Shown one piece after another: positions 5,534 through 12,517 of a stretch of DNA of 21,596 nucleotides (position 1 is its first letter; every line of letters begins with the position of its first letter). The notes beneath the pieces are model-generated. The model saw nothing but the letters and a program-made list of their open reading frames with translations. It searched no databases and was not told where the DNA came from. Source of the stretch: Jiangellaceae bacterium (GTDB lineage Bacteria > Actinomycetota > Actinomycetes > Jiangellales > Jiangellaceae); contig JASLBX010000017.1 in NCBI GenBank assembly GCA_030146385.1, forward strand, positions 1-21,596, read 5' to 3'. Made by a program: the position numbers and the translations under genes.

Positions 5534-7210
5534 ATGGCGGAGTTCATTTACTCGATGCGTAAGGCGCGGAAAGCGCACGGCGACAAGGTCATCCTCGACG
5601 AGGTCACCCTGCACTTCTACCCCGGCGCGAAGATCGGTGTGGTCGGCCCCAACGGTGCCGGCAAGTCCAGCGTGCTGCGCATCATGGCCGGCCTTGACCA
5701 GCCGTCCAACGGCGATGCCGTCCTCACCCCGGGCTACAGCGTCGGCATCCTGCTGCAAGAGCCGGAGCTCAACGAGGACAAGACAGTCCTCGGCAACGTT
5801 GAGGAGGGAGTGGCCGAGACCAAGGCGATGCTCGACAGATTCAACGAGATCGCCGAGAAGATGGCCGTCGAGTATTCCGACGAGTTGCTCGAGGAGATGG
5901 GCAAGCTCCAGGAGCAACTCGACCACCGCAACGCCTGGGACCTGGACTCCCAGCTCGAGCAGGCCATGGACGCGCTGCGCTGCCCGCCGAGCGACTCACC
6001 CGTGACGCATCTGTCCGGTGGTGAACGCCGCCGGGTCGCACTGTGCAAGCTGCTGCTACAGCAGCCCGACCTGCTGCTGTTGGACGAGCCCACCAACCAC
6101 CTCGACGCCGAGAGCGTCCAGTGGCTCGAGCAGCACCTGGAGAAGTACCCCGGCGCGGTTGTCGCCGTCACACACGACCGGTACTTCCTCAACAACGTCG
6201 CCCAGTGGATCCTGGAGCTCGACCGCGGCCGGGCGTACCCCTACGAGGGCAATTACTCGACGTACCTCGAGACCAAGCAGGCCCGCCTCAAGGTCGAAGG
6301 CGCCAAGGACGCCAAGCGGCAGAAGCGGTTGAAGGACGAACTCGAGTGGGTGCGCTCCAACGCCAGGGGCCGCCAGTCCAAGCAGCGGGCCCGCCTCGAG
6401 CGGTACGAGGAGATGGCCGCAGAGGCCGAGAAGAGCCGCAAGCTCGACTTCGATGAGATCCAGATCCCGCCGGGCCCCCGGCTGGGCAACCTCGTCGTCG
6501 AGGCGAACAAGGTGAGCAAGGGTTTCGGCGAGCGCCAGCTCATCCGCGACATGTCGTTCTCGCTGCCGCGCAACGGCATCGTCGGCGTCATCGGCCCGAA
6601 CGGCGTCGGTAAGACCACGCTGTTCAAGATGATCGTGGGGGAGGAGCAGCCGGACTCGGGCAACCTCCGCATCGGCGACACCGTGCGGCTGTCGTACGTC
6701 GACCAGACTCGCGCCGGCCTCGACCCCAGGAAGACCGTCTGGCAGGTCGTCTCGGACGAACTCGACCACATCAAGGTCGGCCAGGTCGAGATGCCCAGCC
6801 GGGCGTACGTCGCCGCCTTCGGGTTCAAGGGCCCCGACCAGCAGAAGCCGGCCGGCGTGCTTTCCGGCGGCGAGCGCAACCGGCTGAACCTGGCCATGAC
6901 GCTCAAGCTCGGTGGCAACCTGATCCTGCTGGACGAGCCGACCAACGACCTCGACGTCGAGACGCTTCAGTCGCTCGAGAACGCGCTGCTGGAGTTCCCC
7001 GGCTGCGCCGTGATCACCTCGCACGACCGGTGGTTCCTCGACCGCGTCGCCACCCACATCCTGGCCTGGGAGGGTGACGACGAGGACCCGTCGAAGTGGT
7101 TCTGGTTCGAGGGCAACTTCGAGTCGTACGAGAAGAACAAGGTCGAGCGCCTGGGTGCAGACGCGATCCGCCCGCACCGGGTGACGTACCGCAAGCTCAA
7201 GCGCGACTAG
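5534..7210 (+). CDS. ettA: Energy-dependent translational throttle protein EttA (ABC-F ATPase)
   Basis: The 558-residue protein matches EttA length (about 555) and plan: two ABC ATPase domains and no membrane segments. Domain 1 has Walker A GPNGAGKS (residues 38-45), signature LSGGERRR from 160, and Walker B LLLLDEPTNHLD near 180-191. The P-site tRNA interaction linker is the Lys/Arg-rich helix pair at about 242-310 (GAKDAKRQKRLKDELEWV, SKQRARLERYEEM). Domain 2 has Walker A GPNGVGKT from 354, LSGGERNRLNL from 443 and LILLDEPTNDLD near 460-471. By family knowledge EttA binds the ribosomal E site and gates the first peptide bonds according to the ATP/ADP ratio. AAGGG shortly before the ATG serves as a weak ribosome site; TAGGCT (5519-5524 region) is a possible -10. 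The long palindrome upstream probably separates its transcription from ssb. Confidence 0.96.
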   Translation: MAEFIYSMRKARKAHGDKVILDEVTLHFYPGAKIGVVGPNGAGKSSVLRIMAGLDQPSNGDAVLTPGYSVGILLQEPELNEDKTVLGNVEEGVAETKAMLDRFNEIAEKMAVEYSDELLEEMGKLQEQLDHRNAWDLDSQLEQAMDALRCPPSDSPVTHLSGGERRRVALCKLLLQQPDLLLLDEPTNHLDAESVQWLEQHLEKYPGAVVAVTHDRYFLNNVAQWILELDRGRAYPYEGNYSTYLETKQARLKVEGAKDAKRQKRLKDELEWVRSNARGRQSKQRARLERYEEMAAEAEKSRKLDFDEIQIPPGPRLGNLVVEANKVSKGFGERQLIRDMSFSLPRNGIVGVIGPNGVGKTTLFKMIVGEEQPDSGNLRIGDTVRLSYVDQTRAGLDPRKTVWQVVSDELDHIKVGQVEMPSRAYVAAFGFKGPDQQKPAGVLSGGERNRLNLAMTLKLGGNLILLDEPTNDLDVETLQSLENALLEFPGCAVITSHDRWFLDRVATHILAWEGDDEDPSKWFWFEGNFESYEKNKVERLGADAIRPHRVTYRKLKRD

Positions 7211-7221
7211 GCCGGGCCGGC

Positions 7222-7695
7222 ATGGCGCGCCACGTCTCACAGGTCCCGCTGCGCTGGTCTGATATCGACTCGTTCGGCCATGTCAACAACACGGTCTACC
7301 TCCGGTATCTGCAGGAGGCCCGGGTCGACATGCTCTACGTGCACGCACCCTCGCGCGGCGCGGAGAAACTGGCCCATGGGATGGTCGTCCGCCGGCACGA
7401 GATCTCCTACCGTGCGCCCATCCGCTTCGTCCATGACGGGGACGGCCCGAAGCCGATCCGAGTCGAGACCTGGGTGACGGCCATCCGCGCCGCCTCGTTC
7501 GACCTCGGGTACGAGATCGTCAACGTCGACCCGGACGGTGAACGGCTCGTCTACGCGGTGGCCTCCTCGACACTCGTCCCGTACGACTTCGATGCCGGCC
7601 GGGCGCGGCGGATCCGGCCGCATGAGCGGGACGTCCTGAGCGACTACGTCGAGCTGGACGGCCCGACGCCCTCGCTGCAGGGAGCGCTGGCATGA
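7222..7695 (+). CDS. Acyl-CoA thioesterase, hotdog fold (4HBT family), first of tandem pair
   Basis: The 157-residue protein carries the 4-hydroxybenzoyl-CoA thioesterase-type motif near its N-terminus: LRWSDIDSFGHVNNTVYLRYLQEAR (given here in two pieces: LRWSDIDSFGHVNN and YLRYLQEAR), with the catalytic Asp at residue 14 or 16 and the Gly-His-Val-Asn-Asn loop. It is a single hotdog domain and acts in the cytoplasm on acyl-CoA or aryl-CoA; the substrate cannot be told. The ATG at 7222 lies 11 nt after the ettA stop; an open frame extends upstream inside ettA, but the family match starts here. The gene overlaps the second thioesterase by 4 nt (ATGA). M. tuberculosis Rv2475c is a comparable neighbour of the ettA-type gene. 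Confidence 0.88.
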   Translation: MARHVSQVPLRWSDIDSFGHVNNTVYLRYLQEARVDMLYVHAPSRGAEKLAHGMVVRRHEISYRAPIRFVHDGDGPKPIRVETWVTAIRAASFDLGYEIVNVDPDGERLVYAVASSTLVPYDFDAGRARRIRPHERDVLSDYVELDGPTPSLQGALA

Positions 7696-8087
7696 AGTAC
7701 CAGTTCGAGTGCTCCGTCCGGTTCGACGACCTTGACTCGTACGGGCACGTCAACAACGTGATGCTGGCCGACTACCTGCAAGAGGCCCGCATCGACTTCG
7801 TCCACCGGCACCTCGCCGACCCGTCGGCCCCGCATGAGCGGGCGGTCGTCGCGCACCAGACCATCGAGTACCTGCGTCCGATCCCGCACCTGACGGCTCC
7901 CGTCGCGATCGAGATGTGGGTGACCCGGGTAGGGGCGTCGTCGTACCACCTCGCCTACGAGGTACGGGACGGCGAGACGGTGCTGGCGACGGCGACCACC
8001 GCCATGGTGGCGTATGACGTCGACGCCGCGCAGTCCCGGCCGCTGACCGAGCGCGAGCAGGCCGTCCTGGAGGGGTTCGCCGGATGA
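7692..8087 (+). CDS. Acyl-CoA thioesterase, hotdog fold (4HBT family), second of tandem pair
   Basis: The 131-residue protein has the same N-terminal motif as its neighbour (RFDDLDSYGHVNNVMLADYL, then QEAR), with the catalytic Asp at residue 13 or 15, and the same order of later strands ending in a conserved YDVD segment and a C-terminal helix. The two proteins are clearly homologous and arose by tandem duplication, but have diverged substantially, so they may form a heteromer or use different acyl-CoAs. It starts inside the stop region of gene one (ATGA) and overlaps the next gene in the same way, which implies coupled translation. Confidence 0.88.
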   Translation: MKYQFECSVRFDDLDSYGHVNNVMLADYLQEARIDFVHRHLADPSAPHERAVVAHQTIEYLRPIPHLTAPVAIEMWVTRVGASSYHLAYEVRDGETVLATATTAMVAYDVDAAQSRPLTEREQAVLEGFAG

Positions 8088-8719
8088 CCGTGCTGGTGCC
8101 CCGGCGCCCGGGCGGGGCGGCCGACCTGGCCATGTTCGCGACGCGGGTTGCCCGGTACGAGGCGGAGGCGGTCGTACGGATCGTCGCTGAGGGTCACATC
8201 GCCGGATGCTTTGCCGAGACCCCGTTCGACGCCCTGGCCCTGCGCGCGATCCAGCTGGCCGAGCCGGTATCGGTCGACCTCGTCTTCGAGGCCGGGACAC
8301 TGGCAGCCCGGGCAGTCGGCGACCGCGGCGAGCTGGAGTTGCCGCCTGCCGTCCCCGCGCTGCGCTGGACGTCGAGCCTCCCACCGCGCCGAGGCTGGAC
8401 GGTGCTATCGACGCTGGACGGGACGGACGTCGACCGACGCGTCCAGGCCGGCGTCGATGAGTTCCGGCAGCGGGCGCCGTCCGTCACCGAGGGGATGGCG
8501 CTGCGCGAAGGGCGCGCCGCCCTGGAGAAGCTTGCCGACGAGATCTGGGACCGCGAGCTCGCGGCCGGTGTTCCACTCCGGCTGGCCCACGCGGCGGACT
8601 CTTACGGCTTCCTCGGGGGTGGCGAGGTGACGCTGCGCAGCGTCGGGCAGTGGTGGCGGCTGGACGCACCGTACGGCTCGGTACTCGCCCGCAGCGGCCT
8701 CGCCCTGTTCGCCCTCTGA
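8084..8719 (+). CDS. Conserved hypothetical protein, Rv2474c-like position and size
   Basis: The 211-residue product has no catalytic motif I recognise. It is soluble, without signal peptide or membrane segments, with an alpha/beta composition: an Arg-rich start, a predicted helical RVARYEAEAVVRIV segment, a beta-rich middle (AEPVSVDLVFEAG), and a C-terminal VTLRSVGQWWRLDAPYGSV strand pair. Its start overlaps the second thioesterase (ATGA), so it is the last gene of a coupled three-gene unit. Position and length agree with M. tuberculosis Rv2474c, which follows the thioesterase Rv2475c, so orthology is plausible by context. A partner or regulator of the thioesterases is conceivable but unproven. 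Confidence 0.8.
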   Translation: MTVLVPRRPGGAADLAMFATRVARYEAEAVVRIVAEGHIAGCFAETPFDALALRAIQLAEPVSVDLVFEAGTLAARAVGDRGELELPPAVPALRWTSSLPPRRGWTVLSTLDGTDVDRRVQAGVDEFRQRAPSVTEGMALREGRAALEKLADEIWDRELAAGVPLRLAHAADSYGFLGGGEVTLRSVGQWWRLDAPYGSVLARSGLALFAL

Positions 8720-8738
8720 CGGCTGCGACACCCCCTCG

Positions 8739-8805
8739 GCGTTGATCTTGGGCAGTGGGCGCTTTTCCCGCAATGCAGAAGGCGCCATCCGCCCATGATC
8801 AACGC
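8739..8805. repeat. Imperfect palindrome with GCGTTGATC ends, between convergent genes
   Basis: GCGTTGATC (8739-8747) pairs perfectly with GATCAACGC (8797-8805); after one T-T mismatch TGGGC/GCCCA pairs, then after four positions of mostly mismatched bases GGCGC/GCGCC pairs, leaving a loop of about 20 nt. It lies 20 nt after the Rv2474c-like stop and 16 nt before the stop of the protease remnant on the opposite strand, so it may act as a bidirectional terminator. Its termini match those of the larger palindrome at 5384-5476. Confidence 0.75.
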
Positions 8806-8820
8806 GAAGGGGAGGGAGGG

Positions 8821-9204
8821 CTAGGGGACTCGGATGCCGATCGTGTAGCTGCCCGACCCGCTGTACGAGTACACGACATACCGGTAGTAGCCGGCCGAGC
8901 CGTTGTAGCTCAGTGACTCGCTACTACTCGGGCTCGTCGAGCTGGCGACCGTCGACCAGGACGAGCCCGTCCACCGGTGCAGGTAGAGGTCGAAGTCAGC
9001 GTTGGACGGCCCGCTCAGGCAGCCCTGGTGGGTGCCGGACCGGGGCGAATAGAAGTAGCTGCCGTTCGGCTGGATCTGGTAGCTACCCGTCCCCGACAGG
9101 GACCCGGAGAACACGTTCGGGTACGAGCTGCAGCCCGTGGGTGGCGGATCGGTCCCGCCGCCCGACGTGACGAGCGTCAGTCCGTACGTCGACAGGATAC
9201 TGGA
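8821..9204 (-). pseudogene. 3' remnant of a secreted streptogrisin-type serine protease gene
   Basis: Read on the minus strand, this frame gives SILSTYGLTLVTS, a Gly-Gly-Gly-Thr-Asp-Pro-Pro-Pro linker, then a beta-sandwich domain: CSSYPNVFSGSLSGTGSYQ, SGTHQGCLSGPSNADFDLYL, HRWTGSSWSTVA, YNGSAGYYRYVVYSYSGSGS and YTIGIRVP, ending at TAG (8821-8823). ILSTYGLTL matches the last strand and helix of streptogrisin-like S1 proteases, and the rest is the C-terminal add-on (PPC-type) domain found on such secreted enzymes. The catalytic domain, prodomain and signal peptide are missing: the frame meets a TGA just upstream, inside lysR sequence. It is therefore a gene fragment, probably not expressed. Confidence 0.78.
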
Positions 9205-9580
9205 CCTGGACGCTCAGGTCGGCGGCGTTCAGTCGCCGGATGATTCCACCCAGGATCGGGCTGCTGACCGCGCCGATCCGGTAGAACTGCGCTGAGCTGT
9301 CCGCCCGAGCCGTCCCCGCGAGCCGGATGGCTTCGTCGTGCAGGTCCCTGACCGCCGGCAGCAGCGTTCGCGCCCGGCTGAGCACCAGGTCGCCGAGAGG
9401 AGTGGGACGCGCGCCACGCCGGTCGCGCTCGAACAGCGGTCCGCCAAGGCTCCGCTCGATGCGCTGGAGTTGGGTCGTCAGGGCGGACGGCGCCAGCCCG
9501 AGAGCCGACGCCGCCTTAGTGAGACTGCCGTAGTCGGCGATCGAGCAGATCACCTGTAGGTGCCGAAGCTCGAGCCGCAT
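9205..9580 (-). pseudogene. Truncated LysR-family regulator gene (N-terminal part)
   Basis: From ATG 9580 the frame encodes a normal LysR N-terminus: winged helix-turn-helix (about residues 1-60, LELRHLQVICSIADYGSLTK, AASALGLAPSALTTQLQRIE, GGPLFERDRRG), the linker helix, and the beginning of the effector domain (RIGAVSSPILGGIIRRL). After about residue 125 (near LSVQVQ) the match stops and the DNA becomes the 3' end of a protease gene read in another frame; the open frame continues out of context to 9083. LysR proteins are about 300 residues, so most of the effector domain is lost. The DNA-binding part could still be made, giving an effector-blind DNA binder, but I regard it as a pseudogene. 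Confidence 0.75.
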
Positions 9581-9586
9581 GCACAG

Positions 9587-9592
9587 ACATTA
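9587..9592 (-). promoter_or_regulatory. Candidate -10 box (TAATGT) of the truncated lysR
   Basis: TAATGT on the minus strand ends 6 nt before the ATG with no Shine-Dalgarno in between, compatible with a leaderless transcript. A weak -35 (TTCCCG) lies 17 nt upstream. Confidence 0.35.
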
Positions 9593-9662
9593 CGACCGTT
9601 CGGTTGACTCGGGAAGCCCCAACCTGTCACGGACGGTTTTAAGTAGGGACGCAGAGCGCCTC

Positions 9663-11312
9663 CTACACGGCGAGCCAGACGGCGGCGTCGGACGGCAGTA
9701 GTCCGTCCTCGAGAGGAACGCTGGCCAACCGCACCCGGTTGTGCTCGAGAAGTTCGACCGGTGCAGCACCGAGGTTCACGACGCACACGAAGTCGGGTTC
9801 GCGGCGGAACGCCAGCACTTCCTCGCCGTGGCCGGGTAGCCACTCCAGGGGTCCGAGCCCGAGGGCATGCATGTCCCGTCGCAGGCGGAGCGCCTCCTTG
9901 TAGAGGTTGAGCATCGAGTTCGGATCGGACTTCTGGGCCTGCACAGACAGCGCGCCCCACCCGGCCGGCTGGGGCAGCCACGACCCGTCCACGCCGAAGC
10001 CGTGCGACGGCCCATGTGTCGTCCAGGGAAGCGGCACCCGGCAGCCGTCCCGTCCCCGCCTGGTGTGTCCGGAGCGTTCCCAGATCGGGTCGCGCAGCGC
10101 GGACTCCGGCAGGTCCAGAACCTCCTGCAGGCCAAGCTCCTCGCCCTGGTACACGTAGGCGCCGCCGGGAAGGGCCAGCATCAGCAGCGCGGCTGCCCGA
10201 GCGCGGCGCGTACCCAGTTCCACGTCCGGTTCGCTCAGGCCGTCGAGGCGGTTCGACCCAACGGCCGCGGCGGTCACCTCGCGCCCGTACCGGGTCACGT
10301 GCCGCTCGACGTCGTGATTCGAGAGCACCCATGTGGCCGGGGCGCCGACTTCATCGAAGACGTCCAGCGTCTGGTCGATGGTGTGCCGCAGTTCCTGTGC
10401 CGACCACGGCGCACGGAGGTAGTCGAAGTTGAACGCCGTATGCAGGCCGCCTGGCCGGACGTAGTTCGCCAGCCGATGTGGAGTGTCCACCCAGGCTTCG
10501 GCGACGAAGATCCGAGGCGGGTCGTAGTTGTCCGCGAGCTTGCGCCACTCGCGGTAGATCTCGTGGACGTCCGCCCGGTCCCAGTGCGGGTGGTCTTCGT
10601 TGTCCGCTGAGACGAGGACCTCGCCCGCCTCGCCGACGGGCAGGTCCGGCAGATCCGGATGCTTGATCATGCCGTGGGCCACGTCGATGCGCATGCCGTC
10701 GACGCCGCGGTCGAACCAGAACCCGAGGATGTCCAGGAACTCCTGCTGTACCTCCTCGTTACCCCACTCCAGGTCGGGCTGCGACGAGTCGAACAGGTGC
10801 AGGTACCACTCGCCGGGCACCCCGTCCCGCTCGGTCACTCGCGTCCAGGCCGGCCCGCCGAACGTGCTCTTCCAGTTGTTCGGCGGCAGTTCGCCGTTGT
10901 CGCCGCGTCCCGGACGGAACACGTAGCGGGCCCGCTCGCGCGAGCCGGGCTCGGCGCGGAGCGCTTCCTGGAACCAGGCATGCCGGTCGGACGTGTGATT
11001 GGGCACGATGTCGAGGATCACGCCCAGGCCATGCTCGTGGGCGGCGCGGATGAGTGCCTCCGCGTCGGCCAGCGTCCCGAACTCTTCGGCGATCCCGCGG
11101 TAGTCGGCCACGTCGTAGCCGCCGTCCAGCATGGGCGACGGATACCAGGGGTTGATCCACAGCGCGTCGACGCCTAGATCGCGCAGGTACGGCAGCCGGG
11201 AGCGGATGCCGCGGATATCGCCCACGCCCGTTCCGGATCCGTCGGCGAACGATCGGATGTACACCTGATAGATGACGGCGCTGCGCCACCAGTCCTGTTG
11301 AAGGTCGGTCAC
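9663..11312 (-). CDS. aglA: Alpha-glucosidase, GH13 family (AglA-like)
   Basis: The 549-residue enzyme hydrolyses terminal alpha-glucosidic bonds (maltose, isomaltose or trehalose-like substrates) in the cytoplasm. GH13 landmarks are all present: N-terminal WWRSAVIYQVYIRSFADG, LGVDALWINPWYPSPMLDGG, ILDIVPNHTS, then GVDGMRIDVAHGM (nucleophile Asp210), IFVAEAWVDTP (acid/base Glu272) and VLSNHDVERH (transition-state Asp334), followed by a C-terminal beta domain. There is no signal peptide. Length and context fit M. tuberculosis AglA (Rv2471), which also neighbours glbO. GTG 11312 is chosen because homology begins there; the frame stays open to 11351 but only with a TTG start. TAGGCT ends 7 nt before this GTG. 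It is the third gene of a minus-strand series after glbO and the GNAT gene (73-nt gap). Confidence 0.94.
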   Translation of the reverse strand: MTDLQQDWWRSAVIYQVYIRSFADGSGTGVGDIRGIRSRLPYLRDLGVDALWINPWYPSPMLDGGYDVADYRGIAEEFGTLADAEALIRAAHEHGLGVILDIVPNHTSDRHAWFQEALRAEPGSRERARYVFRPGRGDNGELPPNNWKSTFGGPAWTRVTERDGVPGEWYLHLFDSSQPDLEWGNEEVQQEFLDILGFWFDRGVDGMRIDVAHGMIKHPDLPDLPVGEAGEVLVSADNEDHPHWDRADVHEIYREWRKLADNYDPPRIFVAEAWVDTPHRLANYVRPGGLHTAFNFDYLRAPWSAQELRHTIDQTLDVFDEVGAPATWVLSNHDVERHVTRYGREVTAAAVGSNRLDGLSEPDVELGTRRARAAALLMLALPGGAYVYQGEELGLQEVLDLPESALRDPIWERSGHTRRGRDGCRVPLPWTTHGPSHGFGVDGSWLPQPAGWGALSVQAQKSDPNSMLNLYKEALRLRRDMHALGLGPLEWLPGHGEEVLAFRREPDFVCVVNLGAAPVELLEHNRVRLASVPLEDGLLPSDAAVWLAV

Positions 11313-11319
11313 GGTCCCG

Positions 11320-11325
11320 AGCCTA
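11320..11325 (-). promoter_or_regulatory. Candidate -10 box (TAGGCT) of aglA
   Basis: TAGGCT (TANNNT class) ends 7 nt before the GTG start; TTGTCC lies 20 nt further upstream as a possible distant -35. Spacing suggests a leaderless aglA mRNA independent of the GNAT gene. Confidence 0.35.
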
Positions 11326-11385
11326 CGGATACCGCCCCGGCTGCTGGACAAAAGGAGCGCGTTGATGCCTGAAGGAACCGATTCG

Positions 11386-11961
11386 CTAGCGACCGCCGCT
11401 GCCGTGCGTCCGCTCCCAGTCTTCGCGGAGCAGTTCGTACTCGACCTCGCCGTACTCCGTGCCCGGCACGGGGTCTTCGAACTCCATGTGGATCGTCCGC
11501 GCGTACCTCAGCCCCGCCTTCTCCATCACCCGGCGGGACGCGGTGTTGACCGACATCGTCTCGGCGTAGACCCGGCGCGCGCCCAGCTCGCGGAACGCCA
11601 GGTCGACCAGGGCACGCGCGCCCTCGGTGGCGTAGCCCTTGCCCCACGCCGAGCGTTTCAGCCGGTATCCCAGTTCGGGCTCGTCGGGCGGGTCACCGTC
11701 ACGAGGACGCAAGCTGAGCCAGCCGATGAACTCTCCGGTGGCCTTTTCGTGCGTTGCCCAGGTGCCGTAGCCCTCGAAGAGCTCGTAGTACTCCAGGAAC
11801 CGCGGCAGGATGATCTTCTCGATCTCGATTCGCGCCGTCGGACGGCCCTTGCTGATGTACCACATGACGTCGGGGTCGCTATCCAGGTCCACCAGCAGGT
11901 CGACGTCGTTGCGGGTGAACCGGCGGAGTAGCAGCCGCTCCGTCTCCAGTACGACGTCCAT
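11386..11961 (-). CDS. GNAT-family N-acetyltransferase (RimJ/RimL type)
   Basis: The 191-residue protein begins LETERLLLRRFTRNDVDLL, the usual opening of RimJ/RimL-type acetyltransferases. The acetyl-CoA pyrophosphate-binding motif is visible as YRLKRSAWGKGYATEGARAL at about residues 104-123, followed by the conserved Asn-Ala-Ser segment SVNTASRRVMEKAGLRY. It would transfer acetyl from acetyl-CoA to an amine, either a protein N-terminus or a small molecule; the substrate is not deducible. The ATG has a GGGGG stretch about 6 nt upstream as ribosome site. It lies between glbO (84 nt) and aglA (73 nt) on the same strand and is absent from the M. tuberculosis arrangement I recall, so it is probably an insertion in that neighbourhood. 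Confidence 0.9.
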   Translation of the reverse strand: MDVVLETERLLLRRFTRNDVDLLVDLDSDPDVMWYISKGRPTARIEIEKIILPRFLEYYELFEGYGTWATHEKATGEFIGWLSLRPRDGDPPDEPELGYRLKRSAWGKGYATEGARALVDLAFRELGARRVYAETMSVNTASRRVMEKAGLRYARTIHMEFEDPVPGTEYGEVEYELLREDWERTHGSGGR

Positions 11962-12045
11962 TACTGCCCCCGTATGATCAGTTCCCCAGCGGGCAAGACT
12001 AGATCAACCTGGGACGGCACTCCAAGTGCGAACCGCAGACTCCCG

Positions 12046-12435
12046 TCACTCGTCGAACGTGTTGACCAGGGAGAACGCAGCGCGTTGCAGGTAGTCCCAC
12101 AGCATCTCGTGGTGCTCAGGCGGGAAGTTCAGCGAGTCGACCGCTGCCTTCATGTGGTGCAGCCACCGGTCCCGCGCTTCGGGGTTCACCTTGAAAGGCG
12201 CATGCCGCATCCGCAGGCGCGGGTGGCCGCGCTGCTCGGAGTAGGTTGTCGGGCCGCCCCAGTACTGCTCGAGAAACATGCGCAGCCGCTCTTCTGCACC
12301 GCTCAATTCCTCCTCGGGATAGAGGGGACGGAGCACTGGGTCGCCCGCCACGCCGTCGTAGAAGCGGTGGACGAGGGTGCGGAACGTGTCATGCCCCCCG
12401 ACGGCGTCGTAGAAGGTCTGTGCTTGCTGCGTCAC
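12046..12435 (-). CDS. glbO: Group II truncated hemoglobin (GlbO-type)
   Basis: The 129-residue protein is a 2-on-2 globin very close to M. tuberculosis GlbO. The diagnostic run FLEQYWGGPTTYSEQRGHP and LRMRHAPFKV is present. By offset from the M. tuberculosis protein, Tyr26 is B10, Tyr39 CD1, His78 the proximal heme ligand F8, and Trp91 G8, all conserved. Such proteins bind O2 very tightly and are proposed to act in oxygen/peroxide or NO chemistry near the membrane. It starts at GTG 12435, 82 nt from the divergent osmC start. No Shine-Dalgarno is visible, and GACAAT ends 6 nt before the start, so a leaderless mRNA is likely. It heads the minus-strand series glbO, GNAT, aglA. Confidence 0.95.
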   Translation of the reverse strand: MTQQAQTFYDAVGGHDTFRTLVHRFYDGVAGDPVLRPLYPEEELSGAEERLRMFLEQYWGGPTTYSEQRGHPRLRMRHAPFKVNPEARDRWLHHMKAAVDSLNFPPEHHEMLWDYLQRAAFSLVNTFDE

Positions 12436-12441
12436 GTACCC

Positions 12442-12447
12442 ATTGTC
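12442..12447 (-). promoter_or_regulatory. Candidate -10 box (GACAAT) of glbO
   Basis: GACAAT on the minus strand matches four of six TATAAT positions and ends 6 nt before the GTG start. On the plus strand the same DNA reads ATTGTC, overlapping a possible osmC -35 (TTGTCT, 12443-12448; CAGGAT at 12465-12470 as -10), so the two divergent promoters may compete. Confidence 0.35.
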
Positions 12448-12517
12448 TCAGGCCGCAGATACGGCAGGATGGGCACCGTCTGTCCACCCGAACCCGTCCA
12501 ACGGAGGAGTCACGAAC

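Noticed and set aside
6056..7240. 394-codon minus-strand open frame opposite ettA
   Set aside because: Leu/Val/Glu/Asp/Gly-rich shadow of the ettA reading frame without family features.
9083..9204. LysR reading frame continuing to 9083 as a complete short regulator
   Set aside because: After about residue 125 the sequence (DARHVGRRDRSATHG) is the protease 3' end read in the wrong frame, so it is not real LysR sequence.
11962..12045. TGATCA and TTGATC-like motifs between the GNAT gene and glbO as another palindromic element
   Set aside because: The two motifs do not form complementary arms and no stem could be drawn.
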